Assembly: GCA_000310025.1 (NCBI GenBank)
Contig: FN649738.1
Span: 492,149-556,148, forward strand
Origin: Ectocarpus siliculosus
Lineage: Eukaryota > Sar > Phaeophyceae > Ectocarpales > Ectocarpaceae
Direction of reading: 5' to 3'
DNA length: 64,000 bases
The notes beneath the pieces are model-generated. The model was not told where the DNA came from, searched no databases, and worked only from the letters and a program-made list of their open reading frames with translations. The position numbers were made by a program, and so were the translations under genes. Below are positions 1 through 12,900 of this stretch, piece by piece. The number at the start of each line of letters is the position of its first letter. Position 1 is the first letter of the stretch.

Positions 1-611
1 CACGCTTCTCGAATGTCTGTAGAAGTTTGGCTAGCATGAACGGCGCGGCAGTCTCAGTTGGATGTTGGGTTCCCAGTTGAAGATTGAAGGCATAGTTTTT
101 TTCAAGGCAGCAGCCTAGGGTACGGTATCTCTGGGCAGATGACGTACGGGTTGTTATCCTTGTTTGTCATTGGTCCTCGAAGTGATGGGCTGTTTCCTTA
201 CTGGGGTCGGAGATGCCGGGGCGGGAACATAACAGATCCGGTCTCATCTACCCGTGTAGGGGGGGGGGGGGGGGTAGAGCTCCGCACTACACATAATCCA
301 ATCGATAAAAAAATCAGGCACAGGTGTACGAGGCGTGTTCCGCCGAATCATGACCCAACCCCCCCGACGAATGCATGAAGGAAGATACATTCCCGCCGGA
401 ACACAACACAAAATTTGTTCTGCCTCACCTCTCCGGGTTAAGGACGAGGTCTTCCAAGGGGACGCCGAAGACCCGTCCCCTCCCCTTAGCGCCTCCTCGA
501 CGGCCGCCCATCACGAACGCACCCGGATATCCTCCCGCCCCGGCCCTGGGACCAGCCGCTGTCATCTTTCGCCCGGAACTAGACGCTAAGTGCTCGTCGC
601 CTGTCGCTGCG

Positions 612-646
<35 letters not shown>

Positions 647-3600
647 GTCTCTTGCTGCTTCTTCCGGGTGAAGCAGGGCTGACGCTGATTTGGCGGTGCC
701 TCCTCGCAGCTCCACCCACCCGTCGCGGGTGCCGCCGCTGCTGCTGGCCTTGGCCTTGCTATCGTTGTTGTTGACGTCATCGTCGTCGCCGAAGATGTCT
801 TGGATCGTCTCGTCTAAGGACTGGACCGCCTTTTTTGATGACGGACACACCACAGTGTTAGTTTGGTGAGGCGCGTGAGCAACTAGGAGAGGCGTGTGCT
901 TGCGCGTTATGCGCTGGGGATATTCTACAGTGGAGCGGGGGGGGGGGGGGGGTACACTGTTCGTACTGGAGACACTTGATTGAGCACCGCGCAGCGAGTG
1001 GAGGTAGGCACGGCTAGCTCAGAAGCATGTCCTCTTGGCCAAACCATCATACACCACAACAGGAAGAGCCACGGAGCCCCTACCCCACCCCCACCGGCCA
1101 CATCAGTCGACGCCGATCCAAACCGTAGAGAGGCACGGATTGCGCCATACTGAATGAATCACACAGCACCCTGAGACGTTCACCACAAGCTACAACACCT
1201 GAAACATGGCCATCTGGGATGCACTACATGTTCGGTCTTTCAGTTTCAAGAACGGTTGGTTCCGGACGGGGACGGGGTATGTACCTTGTCGACCTTGGAG
1301 CTGACTGTGGCAAGCACGTCGTCCAGTTGCTCGTTCCAGTTCCCGTTTGCCAGCTGCGGGTGCCCCGAAAATCATCAGGCGGCATCGAGACCCCCAATTC
1401 CGGTAGCGCCGTGCAAGAGCAAGGCATCGGTTCGGGGGTGGCAACGGCGCGCAAAAGATCACCCGCATGGAAAAACATCGCGCAGCACCGAGGACAGGCA
1501 AGAGCGGGTGAGTAGCGAGCGCCGGAGATTGGCAGCGGGACGGAACCAGGTAACTCAAGTGCACGTGGCCGGCACGCCAAGACGTAACACGACGAGTGAA
1601 TGTCCTGCGACGTGAGAACCAGTACGAACGTCGTCGAGAGAGGCGGATGCATGTGCTGGCCGGGGGGGATGATTCAAGCGACGTCGGCGGTGCCACCTCC
1701 CGCCGCAAGCACGCTTCCTCACAGAGAAAACCGGAGCAGCATCCTTGACGATGCCTTACGCACACTACTGTCGCTCCTGTTCAACCGCCTCGAACCTTGC
1801 ACTAAAAGTAATTTAGGTGACACAATTTCCCCGTCGCAAGGACGGATGGCGTGGGGCTTCCATGACAGCGGATCATGTACCGACCACAGAGGCGGGTTAA
1901 TCGGCAGGTAGCTGCCCCACACTGTCAAGAACCTCAAAGCTGCCCAGCATCAAAGCCAACCCAGGTTTCCCTACACCAATTATCAGGCCATCACAGCGAG
2001 GCGTACAAAGGAACTTTGACGATGAACAAAACAATGTTTCTCCGTGAGAGACATAATCCTAAAACGGGCACGTGTCAAAGAAAAAGGCCCCCATCCCTGC
2101 GACCGGACCTGATCGATCTCCGACAGGGCCGAGGCGGCCCACCCCCCCATATCCGACCGCCTCCCCGCCGCCGCCGCCTCCTCCTCCCGCTGCCGCTGCC
2201 GCTGCTCCTGAAACCATGACACCGAACCGTGCTCAGCGGGTGGGACCCTCGCCGTTCCTGCCGCTGCCGACCTACCCATCGCCCCTCCCGCCACCGCCGT
2301 CTCATCGAACGAGCCGGGGGCGGTACGCGCGCGGGTACCCGAAGCAGCGGCTGCGGCGGCTGCGGCGGCGGCTGCGGCTGAAGATGCTTCTTCCGCGCGT
2401 CGGTCCCACTCTTCTTCCTCTTCCAGGATTGGCCAGCGCGGCGGGGTGTTGAGAGCCGATTGGTCGGTGTCGATTGCGACGTCGAAGGCTTCGAGGGCCG
2501 CGCACAGGCGCAGGAGGATGATCGATCCTTCTCGGCATCGTGCCAGGGCTGTCGGCTCGTAGAACACCTCGTTTTGACAGGGAAAGGGCGCGTGGACGGA
2601 GGAGGATGCAGGGAGCAGAGAAACTATTAACTTACGGCTGAACCGGGGTTAGCGGGGGGGGGACCGCCTTCGTATTATGTTAGTCAATGAAATAGAGAGG
2701 GGGTTTCGCAGCCCTAACCCTAATTCAACCCCATACCCCCTACTATGACCAACACTATCATCCTCGTGAAGGCTACTGCAGAGGGGGGGGGGGGGGGGGG
2801 AGTTGAGGATACCGTACGCACAGCCGTCTCTCTCACACAGCGGGCATGCCAGCAAAACAATTCGCTTGGGTTCGGGATTTCTTGGAAGACGCAAGCAGTT
2901 TCGAGAGGTTCAAGTCGGATCCCAATCACGCATATGCTTCATGTCATCGGCAACGAAGCCTGCTCCCCAAACCGGCACAAACACCGCACATCCAAACATC
3001 TGGCAGGCAATGTAGCTCTACGGGGCAGGGCAAGCCGAAAAAGAAACGCGCCCCAACGACAACCGGCCTACACACCTTGACGAGCCGGTCTTCCTCCAGC
3101 AACGCCGCCACGCAAGACTCCAGGCACTTGCACACCAGGCACTGGCGGATCCACGCCCTCGCCCTTCCCAGCGGCGTCGAAACGTGCGACAGGGAGGCCA
3201 CGGCCCCGACCGTGTTCCGGACGCTCGCAAGACGGCGCTCTCGCGGGCCCTGCCGGCCGGCCCCACCCCCCCCAATCGTAAGAGGGAGCCGCTCCACCCG
3301 CTCAAGGAAGGCCCAAAAGGGTATCACGCCTGGGACCGGAATAGGCAGTGGGGGGCACGGCGGTGTGGAGAAAGGGGTAAGGTACAGGGGTATCTAGATA
3401 CTGAATCGTGCGTGGGGGCGGGGGGATTGGCGGCAAGAGAGCCACGTTGGAAGAGGCTCCAACGGGTATCTCTCTTTCAACGTTTTGACGATGCCCACGA
3501 TAGTTGGGAAGCGAGGAGGCGTCATAGTGTATTATTGGAGAGGCTAGATGGACGCTAACTCACCATACACGTGAAAAATCCCATAAAAGAGGGGGGCACC

Positions 3601-5308
3601 GAAGTTCGACCTGGCATCGAATCATCGAAGTGAAACAAGCGGGGGGTTTCAAGATACCTGACACGCTACACTGTATTGTAACGGCAGGACACGAGCGGAC
3701 TACCCCGGGGAGCCAGATGATCAACTATCCTACGATCTCCTCTAATCCCCCCACCCCATCTCCCTTGCCACGAAGTGAACACCATTCAACAGAGCAACAC
3801 GAAAATACCGCCAGCCTAGCACAAAAACAAGCAGTGTCAATGTAGTAGCTTGAGTGCAAAGGCTACACTTCGGAGGCTTTTGTCTCCTTGTCGCAGGTGT
3901 AGGCGATCCCGAAGAAACCGAGACCCGCACACCAATATTAACCACCGATCCAACCAAACTCTCGTACTTATTTCAATAGCGCCAAAACCTCTTCAACCCC
4001 AAAGACTAGGGATGACCCTTTCTTCCTCTACCGTAGTGGTAGTGCCTCTCTCACCGAAGTCCTTAACCCGGATGCGATGGAACAGGCACTGCTCGATGGC
4101 GACGCACAACGCGACAGCCTCGGCGGTGTCTCCTCCAATCAACGGTGGCTGTTGACGCCGTGGAATCCCGCCCGTTTCGGAGACCATGCCCATGGCGCCG
4201 CCGGCCTGCTGCGGCGGGGCAACCCCCTCCTGCTGCTGCTTGGCTTGCAGCGCCGCCAAGGCTTGTGCGGCATTTCTAAGGTTCTTCACAAGCCTCGCTC
4301 TAGTGGCAGCTCGCTGAAGCAGAAGTATTCGGTGGTGCCGGGGGAAACGATATATTGGAAAACGCAGTTAGGCGGGAGTATGGTGGGAAGCGGGGCGTCT
4401 AGCGTGTCGTATTGGTATATTGTAGTTTGCGTTGAGTTATGTCGGCGGGGTTGAAGTTGGTCACATGCTCCAGTATTCAAGGAACAAAGAAGCATCGGAT
4501 TTAGCAAGGTTGCATTTTGAAAACATTGATTTGTGCATGCCGTCCAATAGAGAGGTTTGCGCCTACCTGAGTACAGTAGTCGAGAGAGGCTACGACCGAT
4601 ACAAACCCTTGGTGCCGACCCAAGTAATTGAAAAGACGGGAGTTTTGAGACAATTCAACTACAGGTGTGCATTGCATATAGACAGACTGCTGTGGGCAAA
4701 GTGTCTCGAAATTGCTGTGGGCTCTGGGTGTCAGTGTGCACATGCGGTGAGATTGTGTCAGGGCGCCTCTTAAGCGTAGGTTTATGTGCATGGTACCTTT
4801 CAGCAAAAATGTAAACCCCGGAGTACTCTGTAATGCGAGCGGATTCCCCACGTAGACGGCGGAGAGGCTGCATGTGGTCGGGTTAGGTATCGCAGAACCC
4901 GTGACGTGTTGGTTGGTATGCCTACAATAATACAGTGCACAGCACAGACGGCAGTTGGAGATATTAAAATCTTCAACTACAGCAGGCATGTCCCGGTCTA
5001 ATGCCTACGTATCGCATCATTGTCCATCAAAGAAACATGCCAGAAAATGCATTACGTACATAGTACTCCAACTCTGAGGCAACTTGGTGCCAACGTTTTC
5101 CATTGTTGCCTGCGTGGATGTGAAAAACGACAAGCCAGCAGACTTGACAGCGCACCGCAGCGGCTTGTGGTAGTCAGAGAAGGCTGTGCGACGAAGCAAG
5201 AGAGCAGGCACAACAACAGCAGACGTGTCTGACCTGTCTAGCTTCCACCTGCTTGCCGCTGTCGCGGCTGTCCTGAGGACCAGAGATGATGGAAGACAGC
5301 CAGCTCAT
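1..5308 (-). CDS. RUN-domain protein with probable RhoGAP domain (3' end off window)
   Basis: Six phase-consistent exons: 5308-5249, 4313-4055, 3329-3076, 2567-2109, 1353-1285 and 829-429 (or 820-429), plus a coding-like piece inside about 1-70. Exon 1 starts MSWLSSIISGPQ and joins in phase 0. A RUN domain spans about residues 65-220: GGDTAEAVALCVAIEQCL, then FWAFLERVERL, then TPLGRARAWIRQCL, then FYEPTALARCREG. RUN domains bind small GTPases (Rap, Rab, Arl) or motor adaptors at membranes. Then come Glu-rich and poly-Ala stretches, a short helix (LANGNWNEQLDDVLATVSSK) and RVFGVPLEDLVLNPER, which reads like the first strand of a RhoGAP domain. The minus frame near the left edge (PFMLAKLLQTFEKR) matches the next RhoGAP helix. 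The two RhoGAP pieces do not join in phase directly, so a short exon is missing between them. The RUN call is firm, RhoGAP probable, and the start exon is inferred from phase and composition. Confidence 0.65.
259..274 (+). repeat. Poly-G run (16 G)
   Basis: Uninterrupted G16 on the + strand, in the intron/gap of the minus-strand RUN gene, where it would be C16 in the transcript. Confidence 0.9.
607..646 (-). repeat. GCC/GGC triplet run coding poly-Ala
   Basis: About 12 GCC/GGC triplets inside the last complete exon of the RUN gene. On the minus strand they encode a run of 12-13 alanines. Being in frame they give length variation without frameshift. Confidence 0.8.
937..952 (+). repeat. Poly-G run (16 G)
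   Basis: Second G16 run, in the intron between the exons at 1353-1285 and 829-429 of the RUN gene. Confidence 0.9.
2783..2800 (+). repeat. Poly-G run (18 G)
   Basis: G18 run in the intron between the exons at 3329-3076 and 2567-2109. A telomere-like CCCTAACCCTAA stands about 70 bp away at 2715. Confidence 0.9.
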
Positions 5309-6886
5309 CGCTTGCACCGCTGGTGGCACCACCACGACCTGCCACAGAGTACAGCGTACAAAATACAGAGGACAGAGGACAGCGGACAATTGTCTCCTGG
5401 CTCAGCCTGCACAGGTGTGTGCAGCTTTGTTCAGGACGTGGGAGGGGGGGTATGAGCGGCCCCGCAAAATGAGGATCTGAAACGGCCGGCATTCCAACAA
5501 CAAAAAAATCCCGACGACAGAGAGAAGAGAGAGACAGGAAACCGAGCGCGCGCGGCACGTCTGCGTGCCCCTTGCAGCTTCACCTACGCCAAGCTCGCAG
5601 CGCAAAGTTGGATCACGAGCTAACGGTAACGGACGCAGGAGCGAATCGCAGGCCTTTGACAGAAACTCTACAATATTATCTTCAACACCGCTGTTTCGAT
5701 CCGCCGAGACCTGCTGGCAAAGGTGACGTCGGGTTACCTCGGAGGTGTTGTGTCCCGGCGAGAGTGCACCAGAAAATTCACAGACCCTTCTACGCTGAGG
5801 CGTTCAGCTTCACAACGGGGGTAAGACGCGGGCGCTTTAAGGTGTTGTTGTTGTTGACCGACTGAGGCATGTATGCCATGTATCATGCCCCAGCCACCGA
5901 CCAGCCACCGAAAGAGCGTCGTCGCTGACGTGAGAGGGACGGAGTTTGTTCTCTCGTTGTGTGTGTGCATCAGGTCGAGCCATGGACGCTGTTGTTGGGC
6001 TTAGATAAAGCTTTTTTATGCATTCTGGTCTCGACATATTTCGAGCGTGCGCGTTCCGTATTGATGGAAAGTATTCGGTGGGCTCTCGGGGTAAATGACA
6101 TCGTCTGGATCACCGCACCGGCTGCACCAGAGGAGTTCGCGACAAGTTCCTGGCGAACACACAGCAGTACAGACAAATTCGCAGTAAAAACACCATCTGC
6201 ACGAGACAAACAACGTTCTAGTCTAGTCTCTAGAACCTGTAGTCTGTTGAAGTCTCTAAATTTTAGTCCTTCCGGTTTACGTACATTTGTGCTCCCACAA
6301 GAAGTGATTTCCCCCAACTGACGAACCTCCAGTCCAAGAGAAAATACGAAAATGTTTGTACGGTATGAACATCCACCGGTCAGCTGTAGAACACGCACGG
6401 GAAAAACTCACCGAGGTTCCTTCTTCATATTGGTTGATAGGCGATTTGACGTTATGCCTGAAAGTTCGGCAGGATGCGCAGAGTGCCAAAACTTGTTTTC
6501 TTCACATCGACAGCGCGCGCTTGGTCACCTATGGCAGCGGTGTGGCGACGGGCATATCGATCCGCGACCTGCTATTTGTTACCTACGGCCACCGCACGGC
6601 CTATTAGCGGCCGCACACTGGTCGAGAACGCGGCGAGAGGGCGCTGGAGAGGGTTAAGGCTAGGAACCAACGCCCGACCAATCAGAGGCGTGAAACCGCG
6701 TCGATAGGAAGAGTCATTAACAGGCCGAGATACATATGATGGTAGCTATCGTGTTCCGTATGGCCGCACCTGCGACGGTGGTGTGGTTCTCGCACCGAAA
6801 CGTGAAACATCCATACCTTCTGCCCGACGTGTGCAACCGCCATGATGCCTTGCGTGCAGGCTGTTGGGAGCATCACGAGATACAGC
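5309..6886. other. Intergenic region between divergent genes
   Basis: About 1.6 kb between the first exon of the minus-strand RUN gene and the first exon of the plus-strand PKA-type gene, so it should hold both promoters. Short open frames occur on both strands but none has a recognisable domain or a convincing splice context. No tRNA, large repeat or TATA pattern was identified. Confidence 0.5.
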
Positions 6887-6919
6887 ATGGGGGCAAAGAA
6901 CTCGAAGAATGAGGACACG
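6887..6919 (+). other. Putative acylated N-terminal exon (MGAKNSK)
   Basis: This 33-nt exon reads MGAKNSKNEDT and ends at GACACG|GTAATT in phase 0, which fits the phase-0 acceptor at 7531. Gly2, Ser6 and Lys7 match the N-myristoyltransferase consensus. Apicomplexan PKA regulatory subunits also carry an acylated N-terminus in place of a docking domain; applying that here is inference. Confidence 0.5.
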
Positions 6920-9900
6920 GTAATTTTTCTGTGTGTCGTTCTAGAGTATAGTACATGCATAGTGCGGTGTTATATGATTCTGTCGGGTTCAGCTCTTCTC
7001 ACGCCATACCCGGGTATTGAGGGTTGAAGGACGAAATTGACTTGTCTGTCGGGCACCCCGCTGTCCCAACTGTGGTGCACCCATGCGTATACCGACATAA
7101 TCAAAGTTTGTTGTGTGCTTAAATCGAATGCAAACGTTACTGGAAGTGGGAGCTGTCGTCAATCCTCGCACGCAGTGCGAGTAGCGGCACGTCACTTTGG
7201 GTTGGAACGCAAGAATATTCCTACTCGGAGAATTGTTTTCCATCTTCCTGTGTTATCTCCATTTTGAGTCCAGCGCTTGCGTCACACTTCCTCCTACACA
7301 CACGGTGCCGTGTTTCCACGTAGTCGCGCCCACCCGTTATATTATCTCTGTTTCACCACAGAACAGTTATGGGTGTGTTTTCTTGGCCACCCCCACAATC
7401 ACGTTCCGCTGGATTATTCAAAAGTCGACGTCGCCACTCGTTCTTTCACGGCGGAGTGTTGTGCAGCGCCACATGTCTCACGACTACATCCCACTGCTGA
7501 ACCTCGCCTGGACTCCGGCATACACAACAGGTAGAGCAAGGGGCAGAGCCACCGCCATCTCCTGTGCCGAAGGGGGCGGTCAACCGCCGCAGACGCTGCA
7601 GTGTCAGCGCAGAAGTGGACGCATCTAAGGTGATACGAAGTATGACCCTGCTGTGCACCGTTCACCCGTACATCAGAGAACACCTTATTGTGCATGCATG
7701 CACCCACAACCGTAGCGAACACGATCTGAAGCATGTTCCACCGCAATTCAGGCTTGGGGAAGCTAAGGCAGATCCGCATCAACGTCATCTCAGAAATATA
7801 TTTCCTTCGCGTTGCACGTTTGGATATGCTGTTGGTGATTTCGAGGCGGAAGTGGTGGAACTACCACCACAATGGCGATAGATAGCTTGCACGGTCAGCA
7901 AGACGAGTTGCTCTGGAGCGCATCGGGTGTTGAGCGCCATACACCAATAACGGGTACTACGAAAACAGTAGCAAATAGCGCCATCCAGTGGGTTACAAAG
8001 CACTCACACAGTCCCCCCTTCGTCCCACAAAAAACAAAGCAAATCATCGACTGATGGACTCTTGTATATCCTGAAGAATCTAACAAACCACGAACCGTCC
8101 AAGGTGTGCATGCCCTTCCAACAATTATCCGATGGAAGCGATCACCTTGTTTCGGCAGGCACCACGGATAGACGGGTTGCCTCTGCAAAAATCATAAAAA
8201 CGAAGGCAATGACTCCCCGTACAATCTGCCCAGAACATACCGAATATGTTTTTCTTCTTGTCGGGAAAGGAGGCTTTTCAGCGACCAAATAGTCACCCAG
8301 GCATCCCCCCGATCTGCGTACAACAGAATATCGCAGGCTTTCCTAAGATATAGAGGAAGCAAAGCAAACGTCCTGTTTCTGACCCCCGCCGAATGCCACA
8401 GGCACCCCGCGTCAAGAAGGTAGTTCCCAAGACCGATGCGCAGCTGAAGGACATCGAGAAGGCTATCAGCAGATGCTTCCTGTTTTCCTCGCTATGTGAA
8501 GCTCAGCGCAAGGAGGTAGGTGTGTTGGCCTGGAATCCACCTTGTTACCACAGTATATCCCCATGCGTTTGGGCCGTGTCTGGTTTCCATGGTTTATACG
8601 TTCAGCTTCGAATTTTCCTTTTCCTGTCTTACACCTTTTCTTCGCTTGCAACCCATCTACTTTGTACCTTTGGTGTTCGATGTTTCTGATGGTTGTTGTT
8701 CTTGGTTCCCCACCACGCGTATCTTTCTGCCTTTCGTGGAACAAGGCGTTCATCGCTCGTCGCGACTGGTGTCACGTGATGTTCGATTGCTTTTATTTGT
8801 CATGAAGCGTTGCACGTGTCTTCGTTTGCTGCAAGTTTTCGTAAAACATACCTTTTTGCACCGCTCTGGTACCAGAGGGAGATTGACTCTCCGCTCCATG
8901 CCGCCCTCTTGAGCAAGAGCAAGAAAATTAGCAAGCCACGTTCAGTAGAAAGGCCACACAACCTGCCGACGGGGCATCGCTTCAATCCGTTGGCTGATGT
9001 TCTAGTAATGTCGACAATGTACCTTCATGTCGTATACCAGGTGGTTGACTCCATGGAGGAACGGAGGTATCAGTCGGGCGACGCTGTCATCGAGGAGGGG
9101 GGGCCCGGGGACTTCTTTTACGTCACGGGCTCGGGCGAGCTCGAGGTGCGTCCCTCGAGATCTCCTTGCACTATGTTGTTGTTGGTGCCGCTGTGCCGAT
9201 GCAGTTAGCTGCTGCTTCGAATTTTTGTACTTTCTTGAGCTCCAACCTAAGGTTTTAAAGGGAATTCCTTGGTCGGACGCAACGCTGCCGTGGTCCTCAG
9301 TCAGCTCGGCCTTCTGTACCTCGTTCAAAATGCTAGTTCTGGTGGTGTCCACAATTCCAGGGACGTAACCGGTACGCAGTGCAGGTACAGCACGGCAAGA
9401 TATGCGTTGGGGTTTGTGAATGTCCCCGAAACGTCCTTCCTGACCTTCAAGATGCAAGCCAGAAGACTGTACGCGATCGGTCTGTTGAGGAAAAGTGTGC
9501 TTGTTGGGCACAGTGCATGCTGAGCACCCAGGTCGTCGTCGCAAATTAACACGGCGTCACACACAGCTGTTTGAGTGCACGATCGCATTGCCAATGGACG
9601 AAAATTTTTCTTGCGTGACACCAGGACGCGAAAAATTCGAACACGCAAAGTTGACGCAATGATTAGCTCGATTTTCGCTGTGCTATGTTAGTGTGTGTCC
9701 TGCGATAAGTTGATTTTGGTGACCAAGGTCGAACGCCGAACCTGAAAACGAAAGCGGCGAGGATGAATACTCAGCTAAGCTGTTGTCCCCTTTTCCTCTC
9801 CCCCGCCTCACGGTGACAGCCGTATACAGTTCTACCATGGTTTCTCTTATCCGTCACACATCGGCCGTGTCGGTTCCTAAATACTAGTGAAGGCAGACAA

Positions 9901-12900
9901 CGTTGATTCCAAGCACGTATACGATAGCGGCGGGAACGTGTGCTGGGGTGCATTGCTCCCCCACACGGCATGCGTCAATAGCCGCATTCCGTTGTTCTCC
10001 ACGATATCTCCACAATAGCACATCTCTTGGGGACTGACCTTGTCACTCCCTTTCGAGATCAATGTCTGGTACAGAAACCGGAAGGAGCCTACGGTGTGGC
10101 CCTCCTTCTCCCAACGGACGACAAAGCTGAAGATATGGGGACGAAAAGTCGAACTTTTCTTGAAAACTGACCTTTAACTAGGGCACTAAGGAGTGATGCG
10201 GTGACTGTCGTTATGTTGTGACGGTTCTTTCCACAATCCTCAGGCGTGGCCACTACCGCCGAGAAGTCATGGGTGATGACATCGCTCGGCTGTGGTAGCT
10301 GGGGACCTTACCGCCCCAGCCTTCCATTCTCGCTGCTCCCTAACATATTGAATTTAGATTGGAGCAACGGTGAGCTTGACGGACTGTCGGATGAACATTT
10401 CAAGAAGCGAAATATGAACTACACCACGACGATTGCGTGAAGACCCCCCAATAAATCGCCGTTGCCACCCGCTGCCGCTCGCGTGCGCTTCGTCGTTCCA
10501 AATGTCGCACAAAACTAGGTGTTCATCGCGGGGAAGAACAACGATGAGCCCCTCCGCACGCTCAAGTCCGGCGACGCCTTTGGCGAACTTGCCCTCATGT
10601 ACAACTCCCCTCGCACAGCCACCGTCAAGGTATTGCGTCTAGATTAGAAAACCATTGCCTCACGGTGGAGAACTTAATTTAGCCCACGGACATTCCATCG
10701 TCAAGATCATAGGGCCCAGGAAGCAGCCCAACCGTCTTCAACTCCCGTCGTACAACCAGCCTTAACAGTCTTAACAAGGTCTTGTTTTTAGATTGATTGA
10801 GTCAGACATGGTCATCGTTGGTCGAGCGACGTACCGCGTTGCGCAGCTAATGGGCACATCATGGCAAGAAAGCCAACAAGAAATACACTCCCTCCCCCTC
10901 GCTGCACTTCTAACACCTCTAGCAACCCTGCCGAACGTTTGGCTCATCAAAGCCTAAGACTTTCCTTTCCTGTAGGCGAAATTTGGTCCAGGTACTGAAA
11001 CAGTGACTGTCTACGGCAGTACGTGCATCAAGATGGTGCATGACACCTAGAAGGGTTCTACCCTAGCACCAATCCAACCAAGAACAACGCTACGCGCGTA
11101 TTCAGGCGGTGACGGGGTGCTTGGTTTGGGCGCTGGATCGCACAACATTCCGGCACACCATCCTTGAGGCTGGGCAGCAGCGCCGCCAGAAATACGAGGT
11201 CTTCCTCGCCAACGTGAGTCCTTTCGGTCGATGCGGTACATCGTAGGGGAAGCGCTGGAGGTATGTCGTCGGCTGGACTCGCTTTAGCGGCGTCGCCAAG
11301 AGGCACGAGGTCTCCTTTGCTACCGGAAAGCTGTTGCATATCCTCCAGGTTTTGTATCGAACACATCGACGGGAGGGGGTTGGTATCATGTCTTGACATC
11401 AGAGTCACGACAACGAAATGACAAGGCCATACCAAACATCGTATGAACCACTCGATGTGCCGCACGAACGCCAAGCGTTGTATTTTTGGCAGGCTGAAAG
11501 CCGAGATCATTTGCCAACTTCAACTTCAAAACAACGATAGTGGGTATCGTTTCATTTGCCCTTCGTGGTCTGGTAGACGTGATTTGCTTTTTACGTGGGC
11601 GTACCTCCCCATTGCATCACAGGTGGCCTGAGATACCGCACCTCGGTATAAATGTTTTGAGTTGAAAAAATACGTCACGCATGTTCCGAACGGGCGTGGG
11701 ATCTTCGGTGCCATTTGATTCTCTGAAGAGTGAATTATCATCGTAGTATGCCATTTCGTGTGCGTCTTGAGTGGCACCAGGTCGGCCTCTTGGTGGCGTT
11801 TTCCGTAGTCCTCTTTAAAAGGGGATGATATCTTGCGCGGGCATGGTATCTGTATTCGCCGTCGGCAGCCTCTATCTCAGGTCCTGACTACTCCCTCGGA
11901 CGTCAACCAGGTCTTGTTCTTATGTTGCTACGTTGCTGATGCTGCCGTTATCTCCGCAAAATAATATCGATTTTCAGGTAGAAATCCTGAAGCGCGCGAA
12001 CCTCAGCGCGACGGACATCGCGCAGCTAGCGGATGCCGTGGAGCCCATCGCTTTTGCCGATGGTGAGGGCGGACCAAACAGCCTTGATTTGAGACATGTG
12101 CCAGAAAAAGTAGAGAAGGGGAACGAGCAACACATGTACCATTCAAATTGTGCGTGTTCGTCTTATCTGTTCTGGCGCCAGTCTTCCGATTGTTCGGTGT
12201 AGATGTTTGGCGTATCAGCCGGAGTCACACTGGGAGGAAAACATGTACATGACGCTAGCCTGGATAGAACAATGAAGGACAGGCGGCGTAGAGACGCTGT
12301 AGACGTTACCAAGTATTCGTTCGTCCGTGCGCACCAAGAGTCAGAGCTCCGCGTATTCTCCTGTTGAGGCGTCGGCAGCAGCTCACCCATAACTGTCAAG
12401 GACGTCTGAGTCGATGATGATTTCTAGCCTCAGTGGTTTTCGTGCTACAGTACTGCACGCTACACCTGCAGGTATCGCGTCAACGTGCTCATTATCATGT
12501 ATCAATGTGCGTCACTCCCCCCCGAAGGTGACACGATAATCAAGGAGGGCGATGACGACCGGAGCCTGTTCAAGTTTTACATCGTGGAGGACGGGGAGGC
12601 CAGGGCGTACGTGCATGAGGACGGGGAAGAAGTGCTCATGAGCCATCTGCACCCGGGTGAGATCGAAACATCCAAGATACGGGGGGCGGGGGGTGGCAAT
12701 TGACTGCAACGCACCACCTGAACGAGTTGGCCAAGGACATGCACCCCTTTCGAGGTGGAGCGGTATGGGGGGAGAGAGAGAGATGAACGTACGTGCCGAT
12801 TGTTTGTACGCTGGTTCCGGTTTAGAACAAGAACAACGGAGATTTACAAGGTCGGGGTTCGTTCACTATACGTTCGGAACCTGGTGCTGCCACAGGGCAT

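Noticed and set aside
1340-1385. P-loop-like FGAPAAGK on the minus strand, as in adenylate kinase
   Set aside because: It lies in a frame shifted from the RUN-gene exon 1353-1285 and overlaps that exon's acceptor; nothing else of a kinase follows.
2711-2724. CCCTAACCCTAA as a telomere
   Set aside because: Only two units, inside a gene intron; similar short motifs recur near 27450, 48776 and 55374.
4432-4773. 113-codon plus-strand frame
   Set aside because: It lies in the first intron of the RUN gene, has no homology that I recognise and no splice or promoter context.
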